Shown: positions 57,164 to 64,000 of the stretch, piece by piece
How positions within the stretch are numbered: position 1 is the first letter of the stretch
How the letters are laid out: every line of letters begins with the position of its first letter
NCBI RefSeq assembly: GCF_003067705.1
Contig: NZ_QANL01000002.1
Coordinates: 124,001-188,000, forward strand
Length of the DNA: 64,000 nucleotides
Direction: 5' to 3'
DNA from: Planctomonas deserti
Lineage (GTDB): Bacteria; Actinomycetota; Actinomycetes; Actinomycetales; Microbacteriaceae
Translations under genes and position numbers: made by a program
The notes under the pieces: model-generated
Databases searched by the model: none
What the model was told of the DNA's origin: nothing
The model's input: only the letters and a program-made list of their open reading frames with translations

Positions 57164-58710
57164 GACCGGTCCAGCGGCGGGGTCGTCTCCAGGGCGGGCG
57201 AGTTGCCGCGGATGCGGTTCACCATCGACGTCGTGGACTGGGAGGGGACGTAGCCGAGCATCCGCACCTGGCCGCCGAACGAGGTGACCACCGCGGCCTC
57301 CTCGAGCATCTCGGGCGTGTAGTCGCCGCCCTTCACGTAGACGTCGGGGCGCAGGCGCTCGAGCAGCGGCACCGGGGTGTCGGTGTCGAAGACGGTCACG
57401 TAGTCGACGCAGCCGAGGGCCCCGAGCACGCTCGCGCGGTCTTCGGCGACGTTCACGGGGCGGTCGACCCCCTTCAGGCGCCGCACGGAGTCGTCGCTGT
57501 TGATCGCGACGACGAGCACGTCGCCGAGCTCCGCGGCCTGGGCGAGATACGTGGTGTGCCCGCGGTGCAGCACGTCGAAGCAGCCGTTGGTGAAGACGAT
57601 GCGCCGGCCCGCCTCGCGGTCGGCCCGCAGGCGCTCGCCGAGCTCGTCGTGCCCGAGCACGGGCTCGACGGGGCTGCCGAGCCGCTCCGCCAGATCCCGG
57701 GTGCCGCACACCGACGTTCCCGTGCGCTGAACGACGACGTCGGCGGCCGCCTGCGCGAGCTCCGTGCTGAGCTCCAGGGGCAGGCCGCAGGCCCGGGCCA
57801 GCGTGAGCGTCGCGACGAACGTGTCGCCGGCGCCGGACGCCTTGGCCTCGGGTCCCGGCCGGGCGCTGGTGCGGTGCGGGCCGGCATCCGGGCGCAGCGT
57901 CACGGTGCCGTCCCGGTCGAGCGTCACGACGGCCGCCGTGGCGCTGGAGGAGCGGAGGACATCCGCGGCGTGCTCCGTGACGAAGGCCGCGCGGTCGGCC
58001 AACGGCAGCGCGTCGACGCCGATGAGTCGCGCGACCTCGCGGGCGTTCGGGGTCACGAGGTCGGGCGCGAGCGAAGCCCAGGCCGCGGGGTCGTGCGCGT
58101 CCACGACGAGGAGGGGCGGGCGGGGGATCTCGGGGGCGCGCAAGGCGTCGTGCACCGGCCCCTGGAGGGCGCCGTAGCCGTAGTCGCAGAGGAGGAGCGC
58201 GTCGGCGCCGGCCGCCGCGTCGACCGCGGCCCGCGCGAGCGCGGCAAGGTCGTCGAGGGAGGGGCACGTTTCGCCGCCCTCGTCGACGCGGACGAGCACC
58301 TGGTCGTCGCTCACGATGCGGATCTTGGTCGTCGTGGCGATCCCGTCGACGCGGAGCACCCGGGACACGTCCACGCCGCCGGCCTCCAGCAGCGCGAGCA
58401 CGCGCTCGCCGGACTCGTCCGGGCCGACCAGGCCGACGAGGCTCACGCGGGCGCCGAGCGCGGCGAGGTTCATGGCCGTGTTCGCGGCGCCGCCGGGGGC
58501 GTAGACCCTCTCGGTGACGTCGACAACGGGGGCGGGCGCCTCGCGCGTGATGCGCTCGCTGTGCCCGTTCCACCAGCCGTCGAGCAGCAGGTCGCCGACG
58601 ACCGTGACGCGGGGCGCGAGCGCGCGGAGGCGCGCGGGAAGGTCCGCCGTCAGCGCGTCGCTGCCGTCGAGACCCAGGCCGGCCGGGGCGGCGGAGTCCG
58701 TGCCGCTCAT
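57160..58710 (-). CDS. bifunctional PfkB sugar kinase / nucleotidyltransferase (HldE/RfaE type), copy 1
   Basis: 516 aa. The N-terminal PfkB kinase (about 30-345) has APGGAANTAMNLAALGA and GAGDTF at 293-298. The C-terminal cytidylyltransferase-fold domain (about 365-505) has NGCFDVLHRGH (375-385), INSDDSVRRLKG (403-414) and KGGDY (460-464). This layout is that of HldE, which phosphorylates heptose 7-phosphate and adenylylates heptose 1-phosphate to ADP-heptose. It is in one operon with an aldehyde dehydrogenase (ATGA overlap) and a GT2 (GTGA overlap). Sugar identity is inferred from family only. Confidence 0.88.
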   Translation of the reverse strand: MSGTDSAAPAGLGLDGSDALTADLPARLRALAPRVTVVGDLLLDGWWNGHSERITREAPAPVVDVTERVYAPGGAANTAMNLAALGARVSLVGLVGPDESGERVLALLEAGGVDVSRVLRVDGIATTTKIRIVSDDQVLVRVDEGGETCPSLDDLAALARAAVDAAAGADALLLCDYGYGALQGPVHDALRAPEIPRPPLLVVDAHDPAAWASLAPDLVTPNAREVARLIGVDALPLADRAAFVTEHAADVLRSSSATAAVVTLDRDGTVTLRPDAGPHRTSARPGPEAKASGAGDTFVATLTLARACGLPLELSTELAQAAADVVVQRTGTSVCGTRDLAERLGSPVEPVLGHDELGERLRADREAGRRIVFTNGCFDVLHRGHTTYLAQAAELGDVLVVAINSDDSVRRLKGVDRPVNVAEDRASVLGALGCVDYVTVFDTDTPVPLLERLRPDVYVKGGDYTPEMLEEAAVVTSFGGQVRMLGYVPSQSTTSMVNRIRGNSPALETTPPLDRS

Positions 58711-60128
58711 CCGGGCAGCCCGATGTGCACGACCTTGGTCGTCGTCATCTCGTCGAGGAGCTCCGGGCCGTACCCGTAGCCGGAGCCGCTGTCGCGGCGA
58801 GGCTGGGCGGCACCGCCGGGCGCGCCGCCGAAGACGGCGTTCACCTTGACGGTGCCGACGGGCAGCTCGGCCGCCGCGCGGTGGGCGTTCTCGAGCGACC
58901 GGGTAAGCACGCTCGCGGCGAGCCCGTACCGGTCCTCAGCCGCCCGGCGCAGGCCCTCGTCGAAGCTGTCCACGACCATCACCGGGGCGATCGGGCCGAA
59001 CGTCTCCTCGCTCATGACGGGCATGTCGGCCGTGCAGGAGGTGAGCACCGTCGCGGGATAGTAGGTGCCCGGCCCGTCGGGCACGGCACCGCCGATCTCG
59101 GCGACGGCGCCCGCGTTGATCGACGCCTGGACGGCGGCGTGCACGGCCGAGCGCTGGACCTCGTCGACGATCGGGCCGAGGGCGCTCGTCTCCGCTCGCT
59201 GTCGCGCCTCGGCCACGAGGGCGGCGACGAAGGGCTCGGCGATCGCCCGGTGCACGTAGATGCGCTCGACGGAGGTGCAGATCTGCCCGGTGTTCGTGAA
59301 GGCGCCGAGGGCGGCCTGGCCCGCCGCCCAGACCGGGTCGACGTCGCCGTCCACGACGAGGGCGTCGTTCCCGCCGTTCTCGCGGAGCACGTGCGCGCCG
59401 GTGAGGGCCGCGGCCCGGGCGATGGACTGCCCGCTCGCGGTCGAGCCGACGTGGGCGATCACGTCGACGCCGGTGCTGGCGGACAGGGCGCCGCCGACGG
59501 CGCCGTCGCCGGTCACCGGGATGAGGACGTCCGCGGGGAGGGCCTCGGCCAGGATCTCGCCGAAGAGCGCGCCGACGTGCGGGCACTTCTCGCTGGGCTT
59601 GTAGACGACGGTGTTCCCGGACACGAGGGCGGCGCCGAGCAGGCCGGCGGCCACGGCGATCGGGTCGTTCCACGGCGTGAGCGCCACGACGACGCCGCGC
59701 GGCTCCGGCACCGCGTAGTCGACGGCCGTGAAGCCGCCGCGCAGCTGCTTGCCGCGGTGCAGCGGGCCGAGCTCGGCGTACTGCAGCAGCGTGTCGACGC
59801 CCGCCCCGACGCCGCCGAGCGACTGCTCGTAGAGCTTGCCCGTCTCGCGCTCGTTGAGCGCCGCGAGCTCCTCCGCGTGCGCGGCGACGGCGTGCGCGGC
59901 GGCCCGCAGCAGCGCGCCCCGCTCGGCCGGGGCGGTGCGCGACCACGACGCGGCGGCGCTCCTCGACCGGGCGAGGATGCCGGGGAGCTCGTCCACCGGC
60001 GTCATCGGCACCGTGCCGACGAGGCTGCCGTCCCGGGGATCGGTGATCCGCAGGGTGGTGTCGGGCGCCTCGGTCGGGCGGGCTGAGGCGTCCTCGTGGT
60101 TCGGGACGACGGTCTGGTTCACCGGCAT
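58707..60128 (-). CDS. aldehyde dehydrogenase family protein
   Basis: 473 aa from ATG 60128. ALDH signatures: oxyanion Asn154 in TPWND, NAD-binding segment VGSTASGQ (about 228-235), catalytic Cys C284 in NTGQICTSVERIY, and general base E250 in LRENGGND, where most family members have ELGG. It is first in the operon with the hldE-like and GT2 genes. The substrate may be a sugar-derived or membrane aldehyde; nothing in the sequence fixes it. Confidence 0.88.
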   Translation of the reverse strand: MPVNQTVVPNHEDASARPTEAPDTTLRITDPRDGSLVGTVPMTPVDELPGILARSRSAAASWSRTAPAERGALLRAAAHAVAAHAEELAALNERETGKLYEQSLGGVGAGVDTLLQYAELGPLHRGKQLRGGFTAVDYAVPEPRGVVVALTPWNDPIAVAAGLLGAALVSGNTVVYKPSEKCPHVGALFGEILAEALPADVLIPVTGDGAVGGALSASTGVDVIAHVGSTASGQSIARAAALTGAHVLRENGGNDALVVDGDVDPVWAAGQAALGAFTNTGQICTSVERIYVHRAIAEPFVAALVAEARQRAETSALGPIVDEVQRSAVHAAVQASINAGAVAEIGGAVPDGPGTYYPATVLTSCTADMPVMSEETFGPIAPVMVVDSFDEGLRRAAEDRYGLAASVLTRSLENAHRAAAELPVGTVKVNAVFGGAPGGAAQPRRDSGSGYGYGPELLDEMTTTKVVHIGLPG

Positions 60129-60347
60129 GGATCCTCCTTGCGGGGTCGGGCCGCGGAAGCGGGCCCGACGGCTTCTCCTTGGCAGATACCCACTTCGCCG
60201 CACTTCTACACGCCGCACCTCTGCACGCTGTGCTTCAGGACGCCGTCACCCCTCTCGCGGCACGTGCGCGCGATCAGATGTTTCACAGGGACCGCTTCTG
60301 GGCAAGGGAGGAGGACCGCCAGCACGAAGCCTCACGAGGAGAGAACC

Positions 60348-61607
60348 ATGACGCTCGACGCCACCGACGCGAGAACCGGCCTCCCCGCGGACATCGCCGC
60401 CGGGGAAGCCGCGGTGCAGGGGCGCGCCCCGCAGGGCGTCGGTCCCCTCGGGGCCGGAGCGCTCGGCATCGGACCCCTGAGCGTCGGGCCGCTGGGCGAG
60501 CCCTTCGACGGCATCGAGCGGATCGCCGTCCTCCGCGGCGGCGGTCTCGGCGACCTCCTGTTCGCGATGGGAGCGATCCAGTCGCTGCGGGCCGCCTACC
60601 CGAACGCCCGCATCACCCTGCTCGGCACGCCGATGCACGCGGCCCTGCTCAAGGACAGGCCGAACACGGTCGACGAGGTCGTCGTGCTGCCCATCGCGAA
60701 GGGCGTGCGGGACGCGCCGGGCCAGGTCGAGGACGAGGCGGAGGTCGAGCGGTTCGTCGAGCGGATGCGGGCGGAGCGCTTCGACCTCGCCCTGCAGCTG
60801 CACGGCGGGGGACGCTTCTCGAACCCGTTCCTGCTGCGCCTCGGCGCGCGCCACACGGTGGGGACGCGCACGCCCGACGCCGCCCCGCTGGAGCGCTCGA
60901 TGACGTACATCTACTACCAGCACGAGATGCTGCGCGCGCTCGAGGTCGTCGGTCTCGCCGGCGTGGCGCCCGCGGTGCTCGAACCGCGGCTGACCGCCAC
61001 CGAGCGCGAGCGCGCCGACACGGTGCAGCACGTGGACGGGGACGCCCGCGGGCTCGTGCTGATCCACCCCGGCGCGACGGACCCGCGGCGGCGGTGGCCG
61101 GCGGCATCCTTCGCGGAGGTCGCCGCGCGCCTCGCGGCCGACGGGGCACAGGTCATCGTGGTGGGGGACGCGAGCGACGAGGCGAACGCGACCGAGATCG
61201 TCCGTCTCGCCCGCGCGGCGGCGAGCGAGACGGACGCGGGCCGGATCACGTCCCTGGCGGGCCGGCTGTCGCTCGGCGAGCTGGTGGGCCTGGTGTCGCA
61301 CGCCGACGTGCTGCTCGGCAACGACAGCGGACCCCGGCACCTCGCACAGGCGGTTGGCGCGGCCACCGTGGGGATCTACTGGTTCGGCAACGTCGTCAAC
61401 GCGGGGCCGCTCGGCCGCGCCCGGCAGCGGGCCCACCTGTCCTGGACGACCCACTGCCCGGTCTGCGGCGTCGACTGCACCCAGGTGGGGTGGAGCGCGG
61501 AGCGCTGCGAGCACGACGACTCCTTCGTGGCCGACGTGCCCGCGGGCGCCGTCTACGACGACGTGGCGGAACTCACGGCCACGAGTCTTCTTCTGCGTGG
61601 CAGATGA
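60348..61607 (+). CDS. glycosyltransferase family 9 (heptosyltransferase-like)
   Basis: 419 aa from ATG 60348 (GAGGAGAG upstream). A Gly/Leu/Pro-rich N-terminal extension (about 25-50, with repeats like GPLG) precedes a GT-B fold with the GT9 motifs IERIAVLRGGGLGDLLFAMGAI, LIHPGATDPRRRWP and LLGNDSGPRHLAQAVGAATVG (ADP-heptose site in WaaC/WaaF). Near the end, four cysteines (CPVCGVDC and later C) may bind metal. GT9 enzymes of Gram-negatives transfer heptose from ADP-heptose; presence next to two hldE-like genes supports the same donor here. Divergent from the ALDH operon (219 nt, nothing recognised there). Confidence 0.87.
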   Translation: MTLDATDARTGLPADIAAGEAAVQGRAPQGVGPLGAGALGIGPLSVGPLGEPFDGIERIAVLRGGGLGDLLFAMGAIQSLRAAYPNARITLLGTPMHAALLKDRPNTVDEVVVLPIAKGVRDAPGQVEDEAEVERFVERMRAERFDLALQLHGGGRFSNPFLLRLGARHTVGTRTPDAAPLERSMTYIYYQHEMLRALEVVGLAGVAPAVLEPRLTATERERADTVQHVDGDARGLVLIHPGATDPRRRWPAASFAEVAARLAADGAQVIVVGDASDEANATEIVRLARAAASETDAGRITSLAGRLSLGELVGLVSHADVLLGNDSGPRHLAQAVGAATVGIYWFGNVVNAGPLGRARQRAHLSWTTHCPVCGVDCTQVGWSAERCEHDDSFVADVPAGAVYDDVAELTATSLLLRGR

Positions 61608-62286
61608 CCATCTCGCGCACCTCGCTCGTCTCGGGCTGACCGAGCACGAACAGCACGGCGTTCGCCACGACGGCCGGGTCGTTCAGGCGCGAGTCGTCCT
61701 GCGGCTTGTACTTCTCGTCGCGGTCGTCGAAGAAGTGCGTCTTCATGCCCGAGGGGATGAGGGTCGTCACGCCGATCTCGCCCTTCGTCTCCGCCGCGAG
61801 GGCGCGGGAGAAGCCGAGGACGCCGAACTTCGACGCGCAGTAGGCGGTCGCGTCGGCGACGGCCTTGATGGCGAGTGACGACGCGACCGTGACGACGCGG
61901 CCGTGCGACTCCTTGAGGTGCGGGAGGGCGGCGCGCACGACGGCGACCGTGCCGAGCAGGTTGACGCCGATGACGCGCTCCCACTCCTCGGCGGCGACGT
62001 CCTCGAGTCGGCCGCAGCGGTCGATGCCCGCAGCGGTGACCACGGCGTCGAGTCCGCCGAGCGACTCCGCGACCTCGGTCACCACGCGCTCGACGGCGCG
62101 GGTGTCGGACACGTCGACCTGACGCGCCTCGATGCTGCCGTCCGACGGGAGGCCGGAGATGTTGCGGTCGAGCACGATCGGCGTTCCGCCGCCGTCGAGG
62201 ACGGCCTGGACGACGGCGGCACCGAGACCGGAAGCGCCGCCGGTGACGAGGACGCGGCCGAGTGGGCGGGTGGTGGGGGCGGGCAT
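61573..62286 (-). CDS. short-chain dehydrogenase/reductase
   Basis: 237 aa classical SDR: TGGASGLG (about 15-22), catalytic Ser in VASSLAIKA, YCASK catalytic Tyr/Lys, and an IPSGMKTHFF loop. It is too short and of the wrong subclass for the extended-SDR epimerase HldD. Its last 35 nt overlap the end of the GT9 gene on the other strand. It lies 106 nt downstream of the second hldE-like gene in the same direction, so it is likely part of the gmhA-hldE2 operon. Confidence 0.87.
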   Translation of the reverse strand: MPAPTTRPLGRVLVTGGASGLGAAVVQAVLDGGGTPIVLDRNISGLPSDGSIEARQVDVSDTRAVERVVTEVAESLGGLDAVVTAAGIDRCGRLEDVAAEEWERVIGVNLLGTVAVVRAALPHLKESHGRVVTVASSLAIKAVADATAYCASKFGVLGFSRALAAETKGEIGVTTLIPSGMKTHFFDDRDEKYKPQDDSRLNDPAVVANAVLFVLGQPETSEVREMVICHAEEDSWP

Positions 62287-62392
62287 GGGTGTCCTTTCCT
62301 GCGCGGATGCGCGTGGGGATGGTGCTTGCCGCCGACGGTGTCGGCGGCTCGGAAGGGCCGGATGGCCGGTAAAAGGAGTGCGCCGGTGGGGC

Positions 62393-63760
62393 TCAGCCCA
62401 CCTTGGCGAGGGCCGAGGCGAGGTTGGTCGTCGATCGGCCCGGGTGGTACGGCACTGTCACGGCGGCGCCGCCCCATTCGGCGAGCAGCGCCGCCTCCGG
62501 GAGCTCGTCCGCGACGTAGTCGCCGCCCTTGACCCAGAGGTCCGGCTGGATGCGCCGAAGGACGGCCTCGGGCGTGTCCTCCTCGAAGACGATCACCGCA
62601 TCCACGCACTCCAGCGCGAGCAGGAGGTCGACCCTGTCGGCCTCGTCCATGATCGGGCGGGACGGACCCTTGAGCCGGCGCACGGAGTCGTTCGAGTTGA
62701 GGCACACGATGAGGCAGTCGCCGAGCTGGCGGGCGGCCGAGAGAGCGCGCGCGTGCCCCGCGTGCAGCAGGTCGAAGCAGCCGCCGGTCGCCACGACGGT
62801 GCCGCCGGCGCGCCTGGTGTCGTGCACGACCTGGAGCGCCTCGACGGCCTCGCCGCGGAAGGCGGTCGCGTTGTCGGGGGAGGCGAGCGACGCCACCCCG
62901 CCCGCGGCCAGGAAGGCGGCGGCCTCGGACACGGCCGCGCGGAGCGCGTCACCGATGTCCTCACCCCGCGCGAGCGCGACGACGAGCGACGCGGCGAGCC
63001 GGTCGCCCGCGCCGCACGGATCGGAGGTGCGCACCTCGGGAGCGGGCACGACGAGCGGGAGGTGGGACCCCTCGGCCGCGTCGAGCAGCGCGCCGCGCGA
63101 GCCCAGCGTGACCACGACGGCCCGGCAACCCCAGCGGGCGCGGAGCTCCGCGGCGGCGCTCGTGGCGCCGCGCACGTCGGACACCGCTGCGCCGGTCGCC
63201 CGGCTCGCCTCGGCGAGGTTGGGGGTGACCGCCCACGCGCCGGACACCGGCTCGGAGCCGCGGGGGTGCGGGTCCCAGACGAGCGGCGCCGCGGCGGCCC
63301 GGGCGTTCAGCGCCTCGCGTAGCCGCGCGTTCTCGGTGAGGCCGCGCCCGTAGTCGGCGACCACCACGGCGTCCGCGCTGCCGATGGCCGCGAGCATCTC
63401 GTCCGTCACCTCGGGGACCGGCGGGACCGCGCAGCCCTCGTCGATGCGGGCGAGCGACTGCCCGGCGGCGCGGACGCGCGTCTTCACCGGGGTCGGAGCG
63501 CCGCTCGGCCCGCTGACCACAGTCACGCCCTGCAGGGCCTCGCGCAGCTCACGCGACCGGTCGTCGTCGGAGAGCACGGTGACGAGGGTCACGTCGTGCC
63601 CGTCCCGGGCCAGCATGGTCGCCACGAGGCCCGCGCCGCCGGCCCGCCGCTCGGTCTGCTGCACGTCGATGACGGGCACGGGCGCGTCCGGGCTGAGCCG
63701 GTCGGCGCTGCCGAGCAGATCGACGTCGAGCAGCACGTCTCCCACGATTGCGATGCGCAT
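62393..63760 (-). CDS. bifunctional PfkB sugar kinase / nucleotidyltransferase (HldE/RfaE type), copy 2
   Basis: 455 aa from ATG 63760. The same two-domain layout as copy 1: PfkB kinase (about 1-305) and nucleotidyltransferase (about 320-455) with GGCFDLLHAGH (326-336), LNSNDSVRRLKG (354-365) and KGGDY (411-415). Differences: the kinase signature reads GAGDRL (250-255) instead of GAGDTF, and the transferase motif has Gly in place of the first Asn. The anion-hole/catalytic Asp is kept. The start overlaps the stop of a GmhA-type isomerase gene, which puts isomerase, kinase and nucleotidyltransferase in one operon. Confidence 0.87.
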   Translation of the reverse strand: MRIAIVGDVLLDVDLLGSADRLSPDAPVPVIDVQQTERRAGGAGLVATMLARDGHDVTLVTVLSDDDRSRELREALQGVTVVSGPSGAPTPVKTRVRAAGQSLARIDEGCAVPPVPEVTDEMLAAIGSADAVVVADYGRGLTENARLREALNARAAAAPLVWDPHPRGSEPVSGAWAVTPNLAEASRATGAAVSDVRGATSAAAELRARWGCRAVVVTLGSRGALLDAAEGSHLPLVVPAPEVRTSDPCGAGDRLAASLVVALARGEDIGDALRAAVSEAAAFLAAGGVASLASPDNATAFRGEAVEALQVVHDTRRAGGTVVATGGCFDLLHAGHARALSAARQLGDCLIVCLNSNDSVRRLKGPSRPIMDEADRVDLLLALECVDAVIVFEEDTPEAVLRRIQPDLWVKGGDYVADELPEAALLAEWGGAAVTVPYHPGRSTTNLASALAKVG

Positions 63761-64000
63761 CAGGACACCCCGTCCAGGATCGAGATCTGCCGGTCGAACA
63801 CGCGGCACAGGGCGTGCACGGCGATGAGCTGCGCCTCCTGCACGCTCGCCGACGGGCCGGGCAGGGCGATGAAGTCGTCGCACTCCGCCGTCAGCGGGTT
63901 CGGTCCCTGGCCGGTGAGCGCCCAGGTGGTCGCCCCGACCTCCGCGGCCGCCCGGGCCGCGAGAAGGAGGTTCGGGCTGCGGCCGCTCGTGGACAGGAGC
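63760..64000 (-). CDS. SIS-domain isomerase, GmhA-like (partial, 5' end outside window)
   Basis: Only the C-terminal 79 residues are visible. They contain STSGRSPNLLLAARAAAEVG, then WALTGQGPNPLTAECDDFIALPGPS and a QEAQLIAVHALC helix, the pattern of the sedoheptulose-7-phosphate isomerase GmhA (STSGxSxN, TG, CD, PS, QExH). The usual catalytic QExH His appears as QEAQ in this copy, with a His five residues later. The TGA overlaps the ATG of the hldE-like copy 2. GmhA makes D-glycero-D-manno-heptose 7-phosphate, the HldE substrate. Confidence 0.85.
   Translation of the reverse strand, partial: LLSTSGRSPNLLLAARAAAEVGATTWALTGQGPNPLTAECDDFIALPGPSASVQEAQLIAVHALCRVFDRQISILDGVS

Noticed and set aside
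61573-62286. HldD (ADP-heptose epimerase)
   Set aside because: The protein is a short classical SDR with YCASK, about 80 residues too short for the extended SDR epimerase.

Overview
The window is high-GC actinobacterial DNA (roughly 70% G+C by eye; GTG starts and 4-nt ATGA/GTGA overlaps are common) and looks chromosomal, most likely from the family Microbacteriaceae. Markers are mtrA-mtrB-lpqB, a long-form hpf, secA, an Rv3235-family gene, whiB1 and a PdtaS-type kinase. Their order resembles the Mycobacterium tuberculosis chromosome around Rv3219-Rv3246. No rRNA, CRISPR array, transposase, integrase or prophage was found. One tRNA gene (Lys, CTT anticodon) is present.

Layout. 0-9 kb: conserved envelope core: MtrAB two-component system, its lipoprotein LpqB, a ComF-type phosphoribosyltransferase, ribosome hibernation factor and SecA. 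9-15 kb: Rv3235-family protein, a small HTH protein, a SAF/CpaB-like membrane protein with a CpaE-like ATPase, a PdtaS-like kinase and WhiB1. 15-27.5 kb: Bcp peroxiredoxin, tRNA-Lys, a gntR-DUF1648-class A beta-lactamase operon with a perfect palindromic operator, a LuxR/SnoaL divergent pair, an SMP-30 lactonase divergent from a fucose-isomerase-like enzyme, and a group of small envelope/stress proteins (YihY, DUF3618, holin-like, YtxH-like, PRC/DUF2382). 27.5-39 kb: SDR-MFS pair, GH15 trehalase/glucoamylase divergent from a G6PD homologue, then a TetR-controlled export locus (MMPL protein with a degenerate ABC-like C-terminal domain, plus a YhgE/Pip protein).

39-49 kb is rich in disaccharide metabolism: a LacI-linked sugar ABC importer without its own ATPase, with ThuA-like and ThuB-like (Gfo/Idh/MocA) enzymes and a TIM-barrel isomerase, followed by otsA-otsB trehalose synthesis. 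Together with the GH15 enzyme this suggests make, import and break-down routes for trehalose or similar disaccharides within 20 kb. 49-56 kb: a complete translationally coupled Mrp (MrpAB fused, C, D, E, F, G) cation/proton antiporter operon.

56-64 kb is the most unusual region: two separate bifunctional sugar-kinase/nucleotidyltransferases of the HldE (RfaE) type, a GmhA-type SIS isomerase cut by the window edge, a GT9 heptosyltransferase-like protein, a GT2 glycosyltransferase, an aldehyde dehydrogenase and a short-chain dehydrogenase. This looks like a nucleotide-heptose-dependent glycan pathway in a Gram-positive organism with no LPS.
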